The notes beneath the pieces are model-generated. The model was not told the origin of the DNA, made no database searches, and saw only the letters and a list, made by a program, of their open reading frames with translations. DNA of 64,000 nt, from the NCBI RefSeq assembly GCF_945859705.1, contig NC_079134.1, forward strand, positions 155,407,718 to 155,471,717, written 5' to 3'. The DNA is from Episyrphus balteatus (taxonomy: Eukaryota; Arthropoda; Insecta; Diptera; Syrphidae). Positions 34,017 to 46,959 of the stretch are shown one piece after another (the first letter of the stretch is position 1; each line of letters starts with the position of its first letter). Made by a program: the position numbers and the translations under genes.

Positions 34017-35707
34017 AATTGTACATTGTATATTGCACTCTAAATATATAAGTCCGCCCCTGATTCGTAACCAATAGAGTTGATTAATGAAAAATAGTTT
34101 AAGCTTCTTTGAACTTGCATTCATATAAGTTTCATCTTTTAGAAATCCAACAAACAAGTTTTCTATTCATCTTCTTGGAAGAATCATTAATCTAGCATCA
34201 TACTTAACGTATTCTTTGACGTCTCAATGTCATCTTCTTTACTAATGAAGGTCTCTTATCTGTCTCTTATTCACTTTGTTAGAACTCGTTAAGAAAAATC
34301 CCTAATTAAAATTCCATAACATTGTTTATTTTTAATGATTGCACAATTACAGCATCGCAATATAATGTTTTCCCCGATTAATGGTAAATTGGTATGGATA
34401 CAATTATTTATAACAACCGTTGCCAATCATCATGATCAATGATCAATGCACACGACATGCATAAAAAATGCATAATCACCATCAAACAATACAATAAATA
34501 CCCTCGTATGATGTTGTTTTGTTGCAGAGAGATCAAAGGTTACTTTCGATACATACCTCCATTACCCACTCGCAGACCGGATTTGTTATGGTATTTAACA
34601 CCTGTGCCCAACTGATATCATCTTAATTTTATAGTCGTTCGTAGCCGGGGTAAAAAATCTTTGCCAAGCACCGCCGACACTTTTGGCCTGGCGTCATTGT
34701 TGGTAGTGGCGTTTGGAACAATTCCAATGCAGAAGTAATAAAAGTGATTTAGATTAACGCGTGCTTCACGTAACACATCAGTCGCATTCGTCCGTACGTC
34801 GACACGGTCGCCACCGTCGCCGTCGCTATGTCGTTTGATGATGATAAAATTCGGCGGTGAATTTTAAAAAGTCTTTCTTGGATGAACTCCAAACTCCACA
34901 AACTCATGCACAATAAAATGACTCCGAAAAAAAGATCACATCACGAAATCATGTATTACCTACTTTGTCGCCGGAAGCGCATTGAAGTTATGTACGCAGC
35001 GGGCCAGACATAAGCTCTATCATGGCATTTCGATCAGTTTTTGAAGTTGAAAGCGCAACATTACCACGCATCGCACCATCAGCGTCAGCCATGGCGCGCA
35101 CAGTCTCTCTACAACATACTCTAATGATAATAGTAATATACTCATACTCTAATGAAAATAGTAAATGATGCCGCACCGTATGGACTTATGTTTATAGGAA
35201 ACAGGTGACTGTAGGCATGACAATAAATGTGCAACATCATCATGAGTGGCTTATACCTTAGTTGTTAGTTGGTATACCGAAAAAGTTATCTTGATCGAAA
35301 TTTCGTGAAATTGCTGCTAAGCACGAGTGTACCCATTTATAGTGCGGGAAAGTGAATATACTAAATCTGTTGATGACCTATAACAACTTGAAGATCATTG
35401 AGTAGGTTCGGATAAAATTAAGTTAATTTATTTTTAAAAGGTTGCTAATGGAAGGAATAATTTATAAATGTTGCTCATTGTGATCCATGCAATTAAGGTA
35501 CTCTTCGGAGCTAAGAAATTGTAGTCTAGACTCATTTTCAAAAAAAAAAATGCTTTTTCATGTAAATCCGAATTTGGGTTACAGACATTCAAGTACATTT
35601 GAGTTGCTAAAACATGTTGCACTGACTTCAAAACAAGCAAAGGAAAGATGAAAAAGATTTTAAATTGAATGAGGATAGAGCAAGCAGATAATCCAAAATT
35701 CTGAATC
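34017..35707. other. Non-coding stretch with a less AT-rich block
   Basis: No gene is seen. Bases about 34560-35110 are less AT-rich with CpG-containing runs (for example CGGTCGCCACCGTCGCCGTC at 34806-34825). A regulatory function is possible but unsupported. Confidence 0.4.
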
Positions 35708-36390
35708 ATCAGTCAGTTCTGCAACATGTTGCCAATGCATCATGTTATACAAACTGATGTGTATTTTTGTCAACTTCAAAGTCTTCTAGTATCTGCTTAA
35801 AAAGTAATTTTTGTGATGCAACATTTCTCTTTAAGCAAATTTTCAGCAACATTTTGCCATTTGAAGTAAGCCAATGAAACATATAAAAAAAATGCTAATT
35901 TGTTTGTTAATTAGGCTTTGTACTTGGTATCTAACATGATTACTTTTTACTCACATTTTTCTGTGATAGATTGCTTAGAAATAATTATAAAATGTTCCCG
36001 AAACAAAATTTATTACAATTTTGTAGCTTTATATGGAAATTTTCTGCTTGAAAAACTATTTTTTACCAAAAAATCAGAATGCAACATTTTTCCTTCTGTA
36101 ACTTTTGTAATAGTTTATGCAACAAATTTATCTTACATTTTTGTTGGTTCAAATTTTTCGAAAAAGAATTAATTTTTCCCATGCAACATTTTCTCTTTCC
36201 AGTAACGAAATTCACAATGTTACATACTTTTAAGCAACATTTTGCTTTTTACGATGGTAGTAGTTCAACATCTATCGACTCACTGACTCAAATTTTTCCT
36301 GCTCAGGTACACAAATTAATTATGATTAATTAGCAATATATTTCGGTCTTCAGTCGATCAAAACTACATACAATATGTTGCAGCAACAAA
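35708..36390. repeat. GCAACATTTT-rich repeat, copy 2
   Basis: A shorter direct copy of the repeat at 32865-34016, with GCAACATTTT-like boxes near 35818, 35846, 36080, 36182 and 36233. It ends in the same TGTTGCAGCAACA (about 36374-36386). The inner middle part of copy 1 is missing. Confidence 0.65.
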
Positions 36391-37065
36391 AGAATCTAAG
36401 CGTCAAAAGCGCATATTAAAGGTATATCCTTACTACGAATGTGTAAATTGACTTTAAGGCCTTCAGAATTAAGCTAATAATATTCCTTAAAAAAAGTGTA
36501 TGGCGTATGAGTGATTTTTTTAGGAGTAATTTTGTTTAAATTTATATTTTAAAAATCCGTAAACAATTTATGAAAATTACCAAGTTTTCAAAATAAAATA
36601 AACAACACTAAAAAAAACTTTATACATGCAAATCATGAAAAAAATTAACTCGAGTCAAGTTAATTAGTCTCTCATTTAAAAATAAAAATAAAATAAAAAC
36701 AATTAGTTCAGCTGATCTTTAGTTAATTTTTCTTGTATAGTTATGAGACTTAAATCAGATAAGAGATTTATTTCTTTGAAACATTTTTTTCGTTTTTCTT
36801 TATAATTTATTATTCACCACAAGCAAATTTATTATGATTTTGCTGACTAATTGTAAATAAACTTTAATTTTTGCAAATTCAATTAGTTCAAGTGGTTGGT
36901 TTTTTTTAACATACAGAGATAAGATATTACTTTTATGAACGTTGAGGTAAAACATATCCATTTTGCTACTTTGTATCTACAATGAATAAGATAAAATGCA
37001 AAAATACTATTTAAAAAAAAAAATTAATATTAAAAATATATATTTTTATGACTTTGTTAATCAAA
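36391..37065. other. AT-rich non-coding stretch
   Basis: Nothing recognised. It leads into the pyrimidine tract of the second candidate recursive splice site. Confidence 0.5.
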
Positions 37066-37148
37066 AAAATTTTGTTTCTCTTTTCAGGTACGTATTCTAT
37101 ACAACATCTTTAAGTACTTATCATACAGATCTATTTTTAAAAGTGAGT
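37066..37148 (+). other. Candidate recursive splice site 2 with short cryptic exon
   Basis: A T/C tract (37069-37084), preceded by a branch-point-like GTTAAT, ends in CAG (37085-37087) and is immediately followed by GTACGT (37088-37093). A further 5' splice-site-like GTGAGT lies at 37143-37148, 55 nt downstream, giving the same acceptor, donor and cryptic-exon-donor layout as at 16560. Both are on the plus strand, 20.5 kb apart, within the spacing range of recursive sites in long fly introns. RNA evidence would be decisive. Confidence 0.5.
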
Positions 37149-37751
37149 GAAAAAAACTATATTCATCACCAGTTTTACCACCTTTACGTACTTGTGACCT
37201 AATATTGGTACATTTGTTGACTTTTACACTTTGTATACCTTTTCTTGCCACCTGAACTGTATACATTTATCCGATTCAATTACCTACTTACTTGTATTGC
37301 AAAAACTATCGAAAACCGCAAGAGGCCATGCCTATAACTTTTACAAACAAAATATTTCATGTTTTATTTTTAGTAACTCTATAACCGAAATGTCTGCCTC
37401 CCAAACATGTATCTTATAATAGGGGGACTCCTTGAGGTTAGTTTCATACTAGAGGGTGTTTCTAAAAATGCTATCACAAATTCCAACTAATTTTAGTAAT
37501 TTTTTTTTAACAGTTTGCAACTTAAAATAAGGAAAAAAATGTTTATACCTAAATTATTTTATTTCAAAAAAAAAGTTATACAAAAACCATCAATTTTCTT
37601 AAATGTTTAGTAATTTTCTTTTTTTTCTACAAAATATTATTTTTTTTTTAATGAAATGAAAAATAGAGTTTAAATAAAAATAATAATTATTTTCAAATTT
37701 TAATTTTAAATAACTTTTGTCTTTATGTTTTGAAAAAAAAAAAAAAAAAAA
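37149..37751. other. AT-rich non-coding stretch ending in an A run
   Basis: No gene is seen. Bases about 37585-37735 loosely resemble 38600-38740 in direct orientation, so the repeat copy between them may be flanked by an older tandem duplication. The similarity is AT-rich and uncertain. An A run of about 20 ends at 37753. Confidence 0.4.
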
Positions 37752-38582
37752 AAATCTTGTGTGCAATTCACACGTGGTTGAAGTGAAACCTTAAAAATCA
37801 TTTGTCTTGCAATAAAAAATCGAAAAAATATAACTTTTTTTCATTCCATCTTTTTTATAGGACAACTTACAATAAATTTTATACCATCTGAAAGCTAATT
37901 GTTTTAGCTCAAAATATTTATATCGACCATGTCTATCCATAGCTATCTACAAAAAGAGCTAGAATTTTTTTAACCCAATTAGTTTTCATAAAAAAAAGCA
38001 AAACAATCTCTTTTCTCTTCTAACACCATTAAATCCATTTTTTAAATGACAACCTATAATAAATTTTATATCATTATTATTTCACCTTTTATCTGACGCT
38101 TCAATCATATTTCTACAATGCCTACAAAAAAAAGCAAGATTTTTTTTAAATCCAACCATTTCGATATTTCAAACTGAGATAACGGTACTTCCTACACTGG
38201 TTGCTGGTCAACAGATCTCCACAGGTGTTTTGAGGTATTTTTCAATTTTTTCAATTTCAATTTAAGATTGTGTAACTTTTGGAGCATGTACCGTTATGTG
38301 TGATATGTCAAATAAAAGGTTATGTTATCAGCATGCGTACTAAAGTTAAATCAAATTTGTATGTGCACATTTTACCGTTATCTCAGAAATTTGAATATGA
38401 AATTAATTGAAATTTTGTACAATTATAATTTATTTAATTACCTATCTACAGTACAATTTCATTCATCTATCTATTAAAACAAAAAAGTTATAACAAGTTG
38501 AATGTTCGTGTCGCGTTTTCGTTTCATCTTGTTTCAAATCACTACGATATTAAAGAAGTTTTCACTTCAAAAATTTTAAAAA
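37752..38582. repeat. Dispersed ~1-kb repeat, copy 2 (inverted)
   Basis: Reverse-complement copy of 23246-24310. It shares GTGTGCAATTCACAC (37758-37772), CAACAGATCTCCACAGGTGTT-like sequence (38208-38228) and CGCGTTTTCGTTTCATCTTG (38513-38532). It has about two of the internal units of about 180 bp where copy 1 has three. Confidence 0.8.
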
Positions 38583-41500
38583 AATATTTTAAGAAAACCA
38601 TCAAATTTTTAAAAAGTTTTGTTTTTTCACAAAATTATCTAACTTATTATTTTTTTAATGAAATGGAAAATAATGTTTCAAAAAAAAAATAAATATCTTA
38701 TAATTTTTTAATTTTAATTTTAAAAACTTTTTTTAATAAAAATAATAATAAATTATTATGAAATAGTTTAAATGTTTGCTCCCTAAACGAATTATTACAG
38801 TGCACCCTTTATTGTGCAAGGCTTCTTCTTTTCTTCATAGAGCGTCTCTGCTGTTTCGTAATGATATGTCATTTGCATGATATGATTACATTTTGTGGTT
38901 TTAAAGTGTATATTTTTTTTGTATTTTTTTGTGTTTAGTTGCAATTTATTCAGTTGATAGTTTTGATGCAATGAGGCCATACCCCCCAAAGGCGCACAAA
39001 CTTAATAAAAGTTGTATTATATTTTTTTTTTTTGTTGTTGGTATTTTTTTTCAATAATTTTTTTTTTGCAACAAAAATAAACATCAAAAGACTGCGTGTT
39101 TTTATTTTTCAATCTAATCGTTGGCAATCTTCATACATAATGTCGTGGTTCTATTCTGCAATCACTCACAAAACAAGTTCATCTCTATTTTTTGCAAAAC
39201 AGAATCTAGAATTAAGTCGTCCACCATCAAAGAAAGAATATTTAGAAAAACCACAGAATATTAGATAGATAGTCTTGAGCATGAAAAAAGATATTAGATA
39301 CGAGTTGAGTATGTGTCTTCTATATCCTCTCAAGCTAATGGTTATGATAAAAATCAGTACGCATCTTTTAGTTTTAAACTTGATGGATAAAAGTTGATCG
39401 GGAATAAGAGTTGAGGGAGAGGAAAAAGCCGGCCGCCGGCAATGGCATCAATGAACAAGATTTATATTTTAAAAGCCAAAGGAATTTCCACTTTGTGGAG
39501 GTAAGTTTTGACTGAGTATAAACCTGATCAAGATTCAAGGATGATTTGATGTGGTTTTTGCGGATAAGATAGGATATGATTGTGATGTGTAGATGATGTA
39601 GAATCCATTACTTTGAACTTGCACATGATAGAAAAAAAAGGGGGATATAAAAGAAGCCTTTCTGGATTTATAGTGCACTTGAAAAAGTGATTGGCTTTCG
39701 ATTTGAAAATGTGTGACAGCGGAGCACTTGAGGTGATTCTCTGGGGAGTCATCATATCAGATTGTCAGGTTTATATCATAGAGACAAGACAAATTCCAAA
39801 GAAAATCTGCAGATCCTGTCCGGTGAGATGTCTAAATCATTCAACTTATCAATTTTTTATTCAGAAGCTGTTTGTAAGGGGTTAGTTAACTCTGATTGAA
39901 GAGTTAGTTAAACCTGAAAAACTGAATTAATTCCAAAAGCATTTTTCCGAAAAGTATACATTTTATCTTTGTTTTTTTTTTAAATATTTTAAAGCTCATG
40001 TTAGTTTTTGTCGATGGCACTTATTATCTACTGAATTTGATCCTGAGTCCTGATTGTGGGCTTTTAAGATGTCCTTTTATTAGATCTAAAACTCTTTTTA
40101 AAGTTTTAGGTTCTTCTTTTCCGGCGTTGGATTATGAAAACTTATTTTTGAAAAGAAATGTCAAAGGGAAACCGTTTGGTTTCTAAATAGATCTGTGGAG
40201 AGACCATTGTGGCTTTTATATAAGATCACCGTCAGTATTGGCACATTTTTACTTTTCAAAAATACTCCTGACCCATTTTAAACCGTTTTATTTTGCCTTA
40301 AGTCACCTTTAGTCAATGATTTTCTCTCTTAACATTCTTAGGATCCTCGGGCATCTAAAAATTTGTTTGCGTTTTTAAAAATACACACACGATCAGTACC
40401 TAATTCAAGATAAAAGCTACCTAATTGACTTCAAACTCAACAATCCGCGTTTTTTTCCAAACTGAATATCTTAAAAACGTGATATGCCTGTAAAATTGTA
40501 ATGCCATATTTGAATTTCTATCAGAAAAATATATTTTCGTTCCTGTTGCAAACATTTTGAGTATCAGTGAAATTAGACAATCGAGGTTGTTATTTCATCA
40601 TATCAAAGAAATGTTCAAATTACAGTTTTTGGACTGTCTCAATGAAGCACCAGCTTGCTTGAATATTATAATATTTAGTATTCACAGCAGAGTTAACTCT
40701 CAACTAAAGCATTTAAGATCTTAAATATGATATTGATATCTTCCTTAAAAAAGTAAAAAATGTTTTTACAATTAAAACTAACAAAAAAAGTCATAAAAAA
40801 GTACTAGATTAGGTATTGTAATTAAACATTGGGGATACTCTTCATAATTCTAATAGAAATGTAAGATGACAAATTCTGAAATACTTATAAGATTAAATTT
40901 TTTTTTCGATTCGATAGGGTGATCCCCTTAAAAAATGCATACCTTCCCCCTAAGCTGTGAAATGATTCAAAGTGTACTACAAAAAGCTACAATATTTACT
41001 GGTGTTTAACTTTAAAAATATCTTATCTACCAAAAAGATAAACTTTAATTCAAAAGTAAATTCTTCATTCGAGTACTATTTACAGTCAAAATTGCATTCA
41101 ACACATAAAACACACTCATTTTCAAAGCTTAACTACAGTGTAGTCTACCAGTATACTTTAGCGATAACAGTTTTTTATTATCTTAACTATCGGTCGTTTA
41201 CAATTCCTTGGAACTATATCTACTTAACCGATAAGATATAATTTCCTTGAGATATCTTTTTGTCTCTGACAAACTCAAACGAGTTAGGTATGTTTGTTTA
41301 AATTATTTTTACTGTACTGCAGTGCAAACAAGTTTGCAAAATGACTCAATCAAGATACTTGGTGTTTACACTTTTTTTTTTCTATAAAAAAAATTCTAAC
41401 ATTGAGTGTTAATAAGCTGAAATGCACCTGGGTTTTAAATTTTCTTATAATTACACAAAAACCTGAATAAAATGACACACCTAGAGAAGAGGAAGAAAAT

Positions 41501-41929
41501 TTTGCATTTTTAAGAGACTAAGAATATAACTGCGACACTTTTACGAAACAAGTTTTTTTTTTTTGTCATTCATTCACAAAGAGAGACCTAATTTAAACTT
41601 AAATTGGCACTCAACTTAGAGCTTAATTTTATTACAAAGTAATAAAAATGATGAAAGAAATGACATGAATTGTCATTTTTTTTTTGTCTTCTATAAAGAC
41701 ACTCCGTTCGTACGTTTAACTGTCCATCGTCCGAGAATATCGCATCTCTGTCCCCTTTCAGTTCAGTTCAAAAATGTCAAATCAATTCCAATGAAACGCG
41801 CTCAAATGAACCATCCTCTGCTTGACAGATGACAGTACAATTATTAAAATGACACAAGCAACAACAAAAAAACTATAAGGAATGATACTGTCATTAAAGT
41901 GAAATGCCAGCTACGACAACTGTCAGAGA
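38583..41929. other. AT-rich non-coding stretch
   Basis: No gene is recognised. A less AT-rich patch with GCCGGCCGCCGGC is at 39428-39440. A GTAAGT at 39501-39506 follows TGTGGAG but no exon can be built from it. Other short frames lack known domains. Confidence 0.5.
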
Positions 41930-42440
41930 AACTTATATAGGCTGCCATATTGTTATTTCGATACTAGTAGTAGTTGGGTCAGAAGGCGAAACGAAACACA
42001 GTTTCTCAAGGCCTTGGCATTATAAAGTGTTTGACATCGGCTACCGTACCTGTTGTGTTGTCTGCTGTAATATAAAATGTTGAGATTTTTTCGTGTTGCG
42101 CAACACCAAATGCATCTGAGGCATTTGAATTATGATTCCACTCCGAGTTTGGCGTGTCATTGTTGCATATTCGTATAGAGAGGTATAATATATGCAACGA
42201 ATCGTTGCTCAGCATGGCGGCGGCAATATCTTGGCGACGACGACGATGTCGACGATGCAAAACAACGACGACTTGGAAGATGACGACGGTGGCAGTGGCG
42301 ACACGGGAGCAATCATTATTCAAAGGTGGTATATCGGTAACGTACATGACATATGAGATTTACGTTAAGTATGCGATACTTGATTACAGTCTGTTGGAGA
42401 AAGTGACGAAACACCTGTTGAATGGGAAGTCGAAGTGAAT
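41930..42440. other. Less AT-rich island with GACGAC runs
   Basis: Contains CGACGACGACGATGTCGACG (42235-42254) and related triplets. Frames on both strands are open because of the repeats and show no domain. A regulatory role is a possibility only. Confidence 0.3.
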
Positions 42441-43559
42441 TTTATTATTATCTTGACCGAGTATAATGATTGATTCCTTAACAATGTTAGATTCCTTTTC
42501 CTGGACTGACGAGTTGGTGGAATATCTATTTGCTGATTCCATTCAATTCTGGGTGGAACTATTAACTCCCATTGTACTTAATTTGGGGTTAACTCGAATT
42601 TAATTAAATTTGACTCAGATGTCAAAAGTCACTATACTCTTGAAAGCATTTTATGCTTTCTCACAAAATGTGTACTCTGGAAATTGTGTGATGTGACGTT
42701 TATCTATCATTTTCAGTGATGGAAAATGTCAAGTGTGATGAGAATTTTGTATTGACCCCTTAAAATAGTTAAAGTACTGAATTTAACTACATCATAAAAG
42801 GTACCTACTTTGAAAATAACCATTTCGCTTAGCAAACACAGTTGGGTGTAACATTTAAAAGGAGTCACTTTCAACGAAAGTCTTTCTCTTCGGATCATTA
42901 GAGTGTTTGTTAAATGTACAATGTACATAGTTACAGTTCATATAAACAACTAAGGTATCTTGTATCTAGAGCAGCAAAACAATTGCGAAAGAAAAGAAAA
43001 GGAAAAAAAACTGAAAAATAGAAATTTTCCTCTCATTTCGCATCTCTACGTAGAAAGTTCGATGTTCTACTGTGTGGTAAAGCATCAGAATGCAAGTAAA
43101 AGTATCTTTTTTATCTTTCATTTAATCTTTTATTTACTTAGCAAATGATGATGATTAAGTATTTTTATTTGATATACTTCTCCTTTTACACATACATAAA
43201 CAATATATTGGTAAACATTAAAACGCACAAATATTTGTGACCAAAATTAATTGTGTTATTTATGAACTAGATATTGTTGTGGTTTTTTGTTTTGTGTTTA
43301 ATTAACGCTTTTTGTTTTGATGAATTTATATTTGCAAATAGTCTGGGAAGTAAGATTGTTAAGCTTTGATAGGTTCTAATCGGGAAAAGTCAAGTCAGTT
43401 AAAAACTTTAATGTTGAAATTAATAGCACGTGACGGTATTTCAATGAGGTTTGACTGCAATTTTTAAGTAAAAAAATAACGGATACGACTTCAAAAGCGT
43501 CAGGAAGCTGTCAATAAAGACAAAAATTGAAAAAAAAAAAAAAAACAATTAACAAATTC
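42441..43559. other. AT-rich non-coding stretch
   Basis: Nothing recognised. Confidence 0.5.
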
Positions 43560-44090
43560 GTTCTGGGGCACAATATTTAATTTAATACATCAGATGATGT
43601 ATTTTTGATCAAAAAAGTTAAAATTTTGACCTCATCTGCTCAAGTCAAAATTAGTGCTACTTTTCAACATCTGGCTATTGGATTTGAATCCAGTGATTTT
43701 CTGTCAAAATTTTGAATGGATTCAAAATTTGGTACAAAATTTTAATGAATAATTGGTAGCTATTCCAAAAATTTTATGCCAAATTGAGGTACGTTGAACC
43801 TTTACTTAAAGACTCTTAGAAGTTTTTAAAATTTGTTCATTTACAATTTGGTACAAGATGATGTATAAAACAAATTTAGACTTCATCTGCTTACTGCTTT
43901 ATTCAAAAAATGGTGTCAATTTTGAACATCCAGCTATTGGATTTAAATCCAATGATTTTCCATCAACATTTTTCAATGGATTCGAAATTTGGTACAAAAT
44001 TTTAATGAAAATTCGGTAACTTTTTCAAAAAAAAATGTATGCAAACGAAAATGAAGTTATGCTAATCCTTAACTTAAAAACTCTAAAGTC
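43560..44090. repeat. 240-270-bp tandem repeat, block 1 (about 2 units)
   Basis: Two consecutive units (boundary near 43840), each running from a TTTACAATTTGGTACAAGAT-type phrase through GACTTCATCTGCT, a GGATTTGAATCCA block and TCAAAATTTGGTACAAAAT. The first unit is almost identical to the unit at about 47907-48130 in block 2, so the blocks are recent relatives. Not coding. Confidence 0.85.
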
Positions 44091-46959
44091 ATATAGCATA
44101 AAACAACTTGAGATAGAATTGTCTGTACGTGACATTTTTTCTTTGAAATGTGTTTCTGTAAAGAATTAAGAAACAGCTTAGTAATACATATTTTTTTATT
44201 AAATTTAAAGGCTTTCTATAAGCTGCAGGAAAAAAACTACTTTTTGCCCCGATAGCCAAATCTTTTTGCTTTTGGTAAGTTAAGGTTTTACTTTTTGTGA
44301 CAGGAGGCACCTAAGTTTTCCAGTTTGAGTTGACTAAATAGAAAATTTTTAGCACAAATATTCATTTATGGAATTGAAAACTTAAAATGAAATAAAAAAA
44401 AAAAACAAATATATTAAAAAAAAAATAATACGCATACACCACAGTGAACGTTTGAGTTTTCTTGATTAAACTGGACCTCACTGCTGTAACACACATAATT
44501 AAATTAGTTGTTTGTAAAGTTGGGTTACGGATTTTTTATCATTAACATCATCAAAAAATTATCTAAACATTTTTTGAAAGAAAAAAAAAAAAAAATAACA
44601 ATGAAAAAAAGTATTAGACTGTCTTGTTATTCGAAACCTGGACCTCTGATGCAAAACGCAAATATTATAAACAAAACTCCCACATTTTTTTCAAAAACTG
44701 AGTCCGAATCGCTAAGTAGAGATGCACCTTGTCATGACAATGGTACTCTTGTCAATTCCTCGCAAGAGGCAGTACCCCAGAGAAAAATGTTTTTAGTTAG
44801 TGGATACTTTACTTAGCCTTATTGTTTATAACAACGGTCCAATGGACGTACGATGGAGTTTTTGGACACAACTGTCGAACACAACATAGTAAAAAATGTC
44901 AAAAAATACCCACATTGTTCAATTTTTCTTGGTTTGATAAAAAAAGTTTACTTTTCGGCACCGTGTTAAAGCTCATGCTAAATTCATAATTTGGTGTCTT
45001 TCTCTGATATTGTTTTTAGAAATTGTCAATTTCATCGAAATCGAACATTTTTTTCGATACTATTTTTAGTACAAGTAGTCAACAAGTTGAGTTGTGAATT
45101 TGGCTCTTGAAAAGGTAAACTTTTTTTCAATCTGTTTCATTTATTAGCTCATTTTCAATTCAAGTTACACAGAAGTGCATTCCATCAAATAAATTTATAC
45201 CAGTAAAATTATTCACAAAACAAAAAATTGTGACAAAGCTTTTAGAGCATAAAACAAAAATATTTTAAGGTTAAAATCACGCTGGTAAAAGATGTGTATC
45301 ATTGTGCAAAAATTTTAGTACCAATTCTTTATAGAACTAATTTTCATGAAAAATTAACGTTTATACGCTAATTTGTACCATTTTTTTCTAAAACACCCAA
45401 CATTAATGCCGTTACTATTATGTTAAGTATCAATTTCCCTGATGTTTATTTATACATATTTAAATTTTTGCAATGTTTTATTGTTCTACCTTCCGGCTTA
45501 TTTTGTTTAAAAGCTTTATTTTATTACTCGTGGAATGTGTTTTTTTTTTTTATTTTGTTTATTAAAGAAAATTTCCACAGACAGATTTTATCTTTAAGAC
45601 TCTATAAATTTTATTGTCTGATGGAATTCGAGTTGAAGGATGTTGATATCAGATAAAAATTTTTAACAATTTACTTTTGTGATTGTCTATGTAATCTGTA
45701 TGACACTTGATAACAAAGAGATTTATCAATTTAAAAAATTTAAGATGTTTACAAACAAATTTCAATATTTCCACAATCTCAAGATTATTATTTACAACTT
45801 TCTCACCTTTTACTCTCAATCTTATTTATCTTATTCAATCAGCATTACAAATTCAAAATGTCAATAACCTTAACAAATTCTCATTAATTTCCATACTATA
45901 GATCTCGCCAATCTGATTTCATCGTACTAACCTCTTGAAACTTATTTCAAACGTATACATTTCGACAGTCATTGATGAGGAATTCCATTTGCCAACCACA
46001 TCACACAAAACCTACTACAACTCACCATAGCTACTCTCGATCTCGAAAACATTTCTTTAAAGTGTTTCTCGGAAGTGACTTTCAATGTTCGCATAGATCG
46101 ATTTGTGTATTTTCAAACATAAACAAAGAATCATCAATAAATTCCAAACCTGGGCATAGTCTTCAAAAGGTACAAGTAACGTCGAAGTATACTATACTTA
46201 ATCCCTATCATCGTCACCTTTTGCAACAAATAAAAAGACTATATACAAAAAAATCACTCTCATTTGCCACAATTCTTGTGTGCAAGTTGCACGTACTACG
46301 ACTACCTTTCGATATACAAAGTATTTCTGTTTAATTAAAAATCAGCTTCTCTCTTCCTTGTGCTATTAGCAAAGAGCTTGAAGTTGATCCAAAGTCAACT
46401 AGGTACAAAGACTGACGACGACGACGGATAAGTTAAAGGAAGATGGGGAATGGACGCCAACCGTACCAAGACGATGACGACGACGAAGAACGACGTGCAA
46501 ATAGGTTCACTCTTCAATTAACATTTCGCCTGAATCGTCCAACCTTTCGTTAAAGAAGAGGGACATTATTATAATATCCTCCATGGCATACCTCTACGAC
46601 TACGAATAGGGAGAAGGTCTAGGTACACTAACAAAACTAATGTACTTTCGGGCCACTTTACAGTTCATTTCCATTAACGCTTTCATGGCAGCACGGACGC
46701 GTCTAGACAGAAGCCAGAGAGCTGGTGGTTATAGTTTGTTTTTTTTTTTTTCAATTTTTTCTTGCAGATTTTTTGTTGCTCTCAGATTTTTTTTTCCAGC
46801 CATTAAAGACAGTGCGCGCTTGTGCTCACTTGGTGAAGTTGCCACTTGTAAAAAAAACAGCCTTCAACTAAGTCGTACTATCTTCCTCATAAAAGAAAAT
46901 TCATGGCAAAATAAATTTAAAACGAAAATCTATAAAAATTTTATATTTACATTTAAATG
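44091..46959. other. AT-rich non-coding stretch
   Basis: No gene is recognised. Frames at 44508-44816, 45972-46334 and 46640-47008 (102-122 codons) have no known domain and no supporting splice or promoter context. A less AT-rich, GACGAC-rich patch lies at 46385-46530. Confidence 0.45.
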
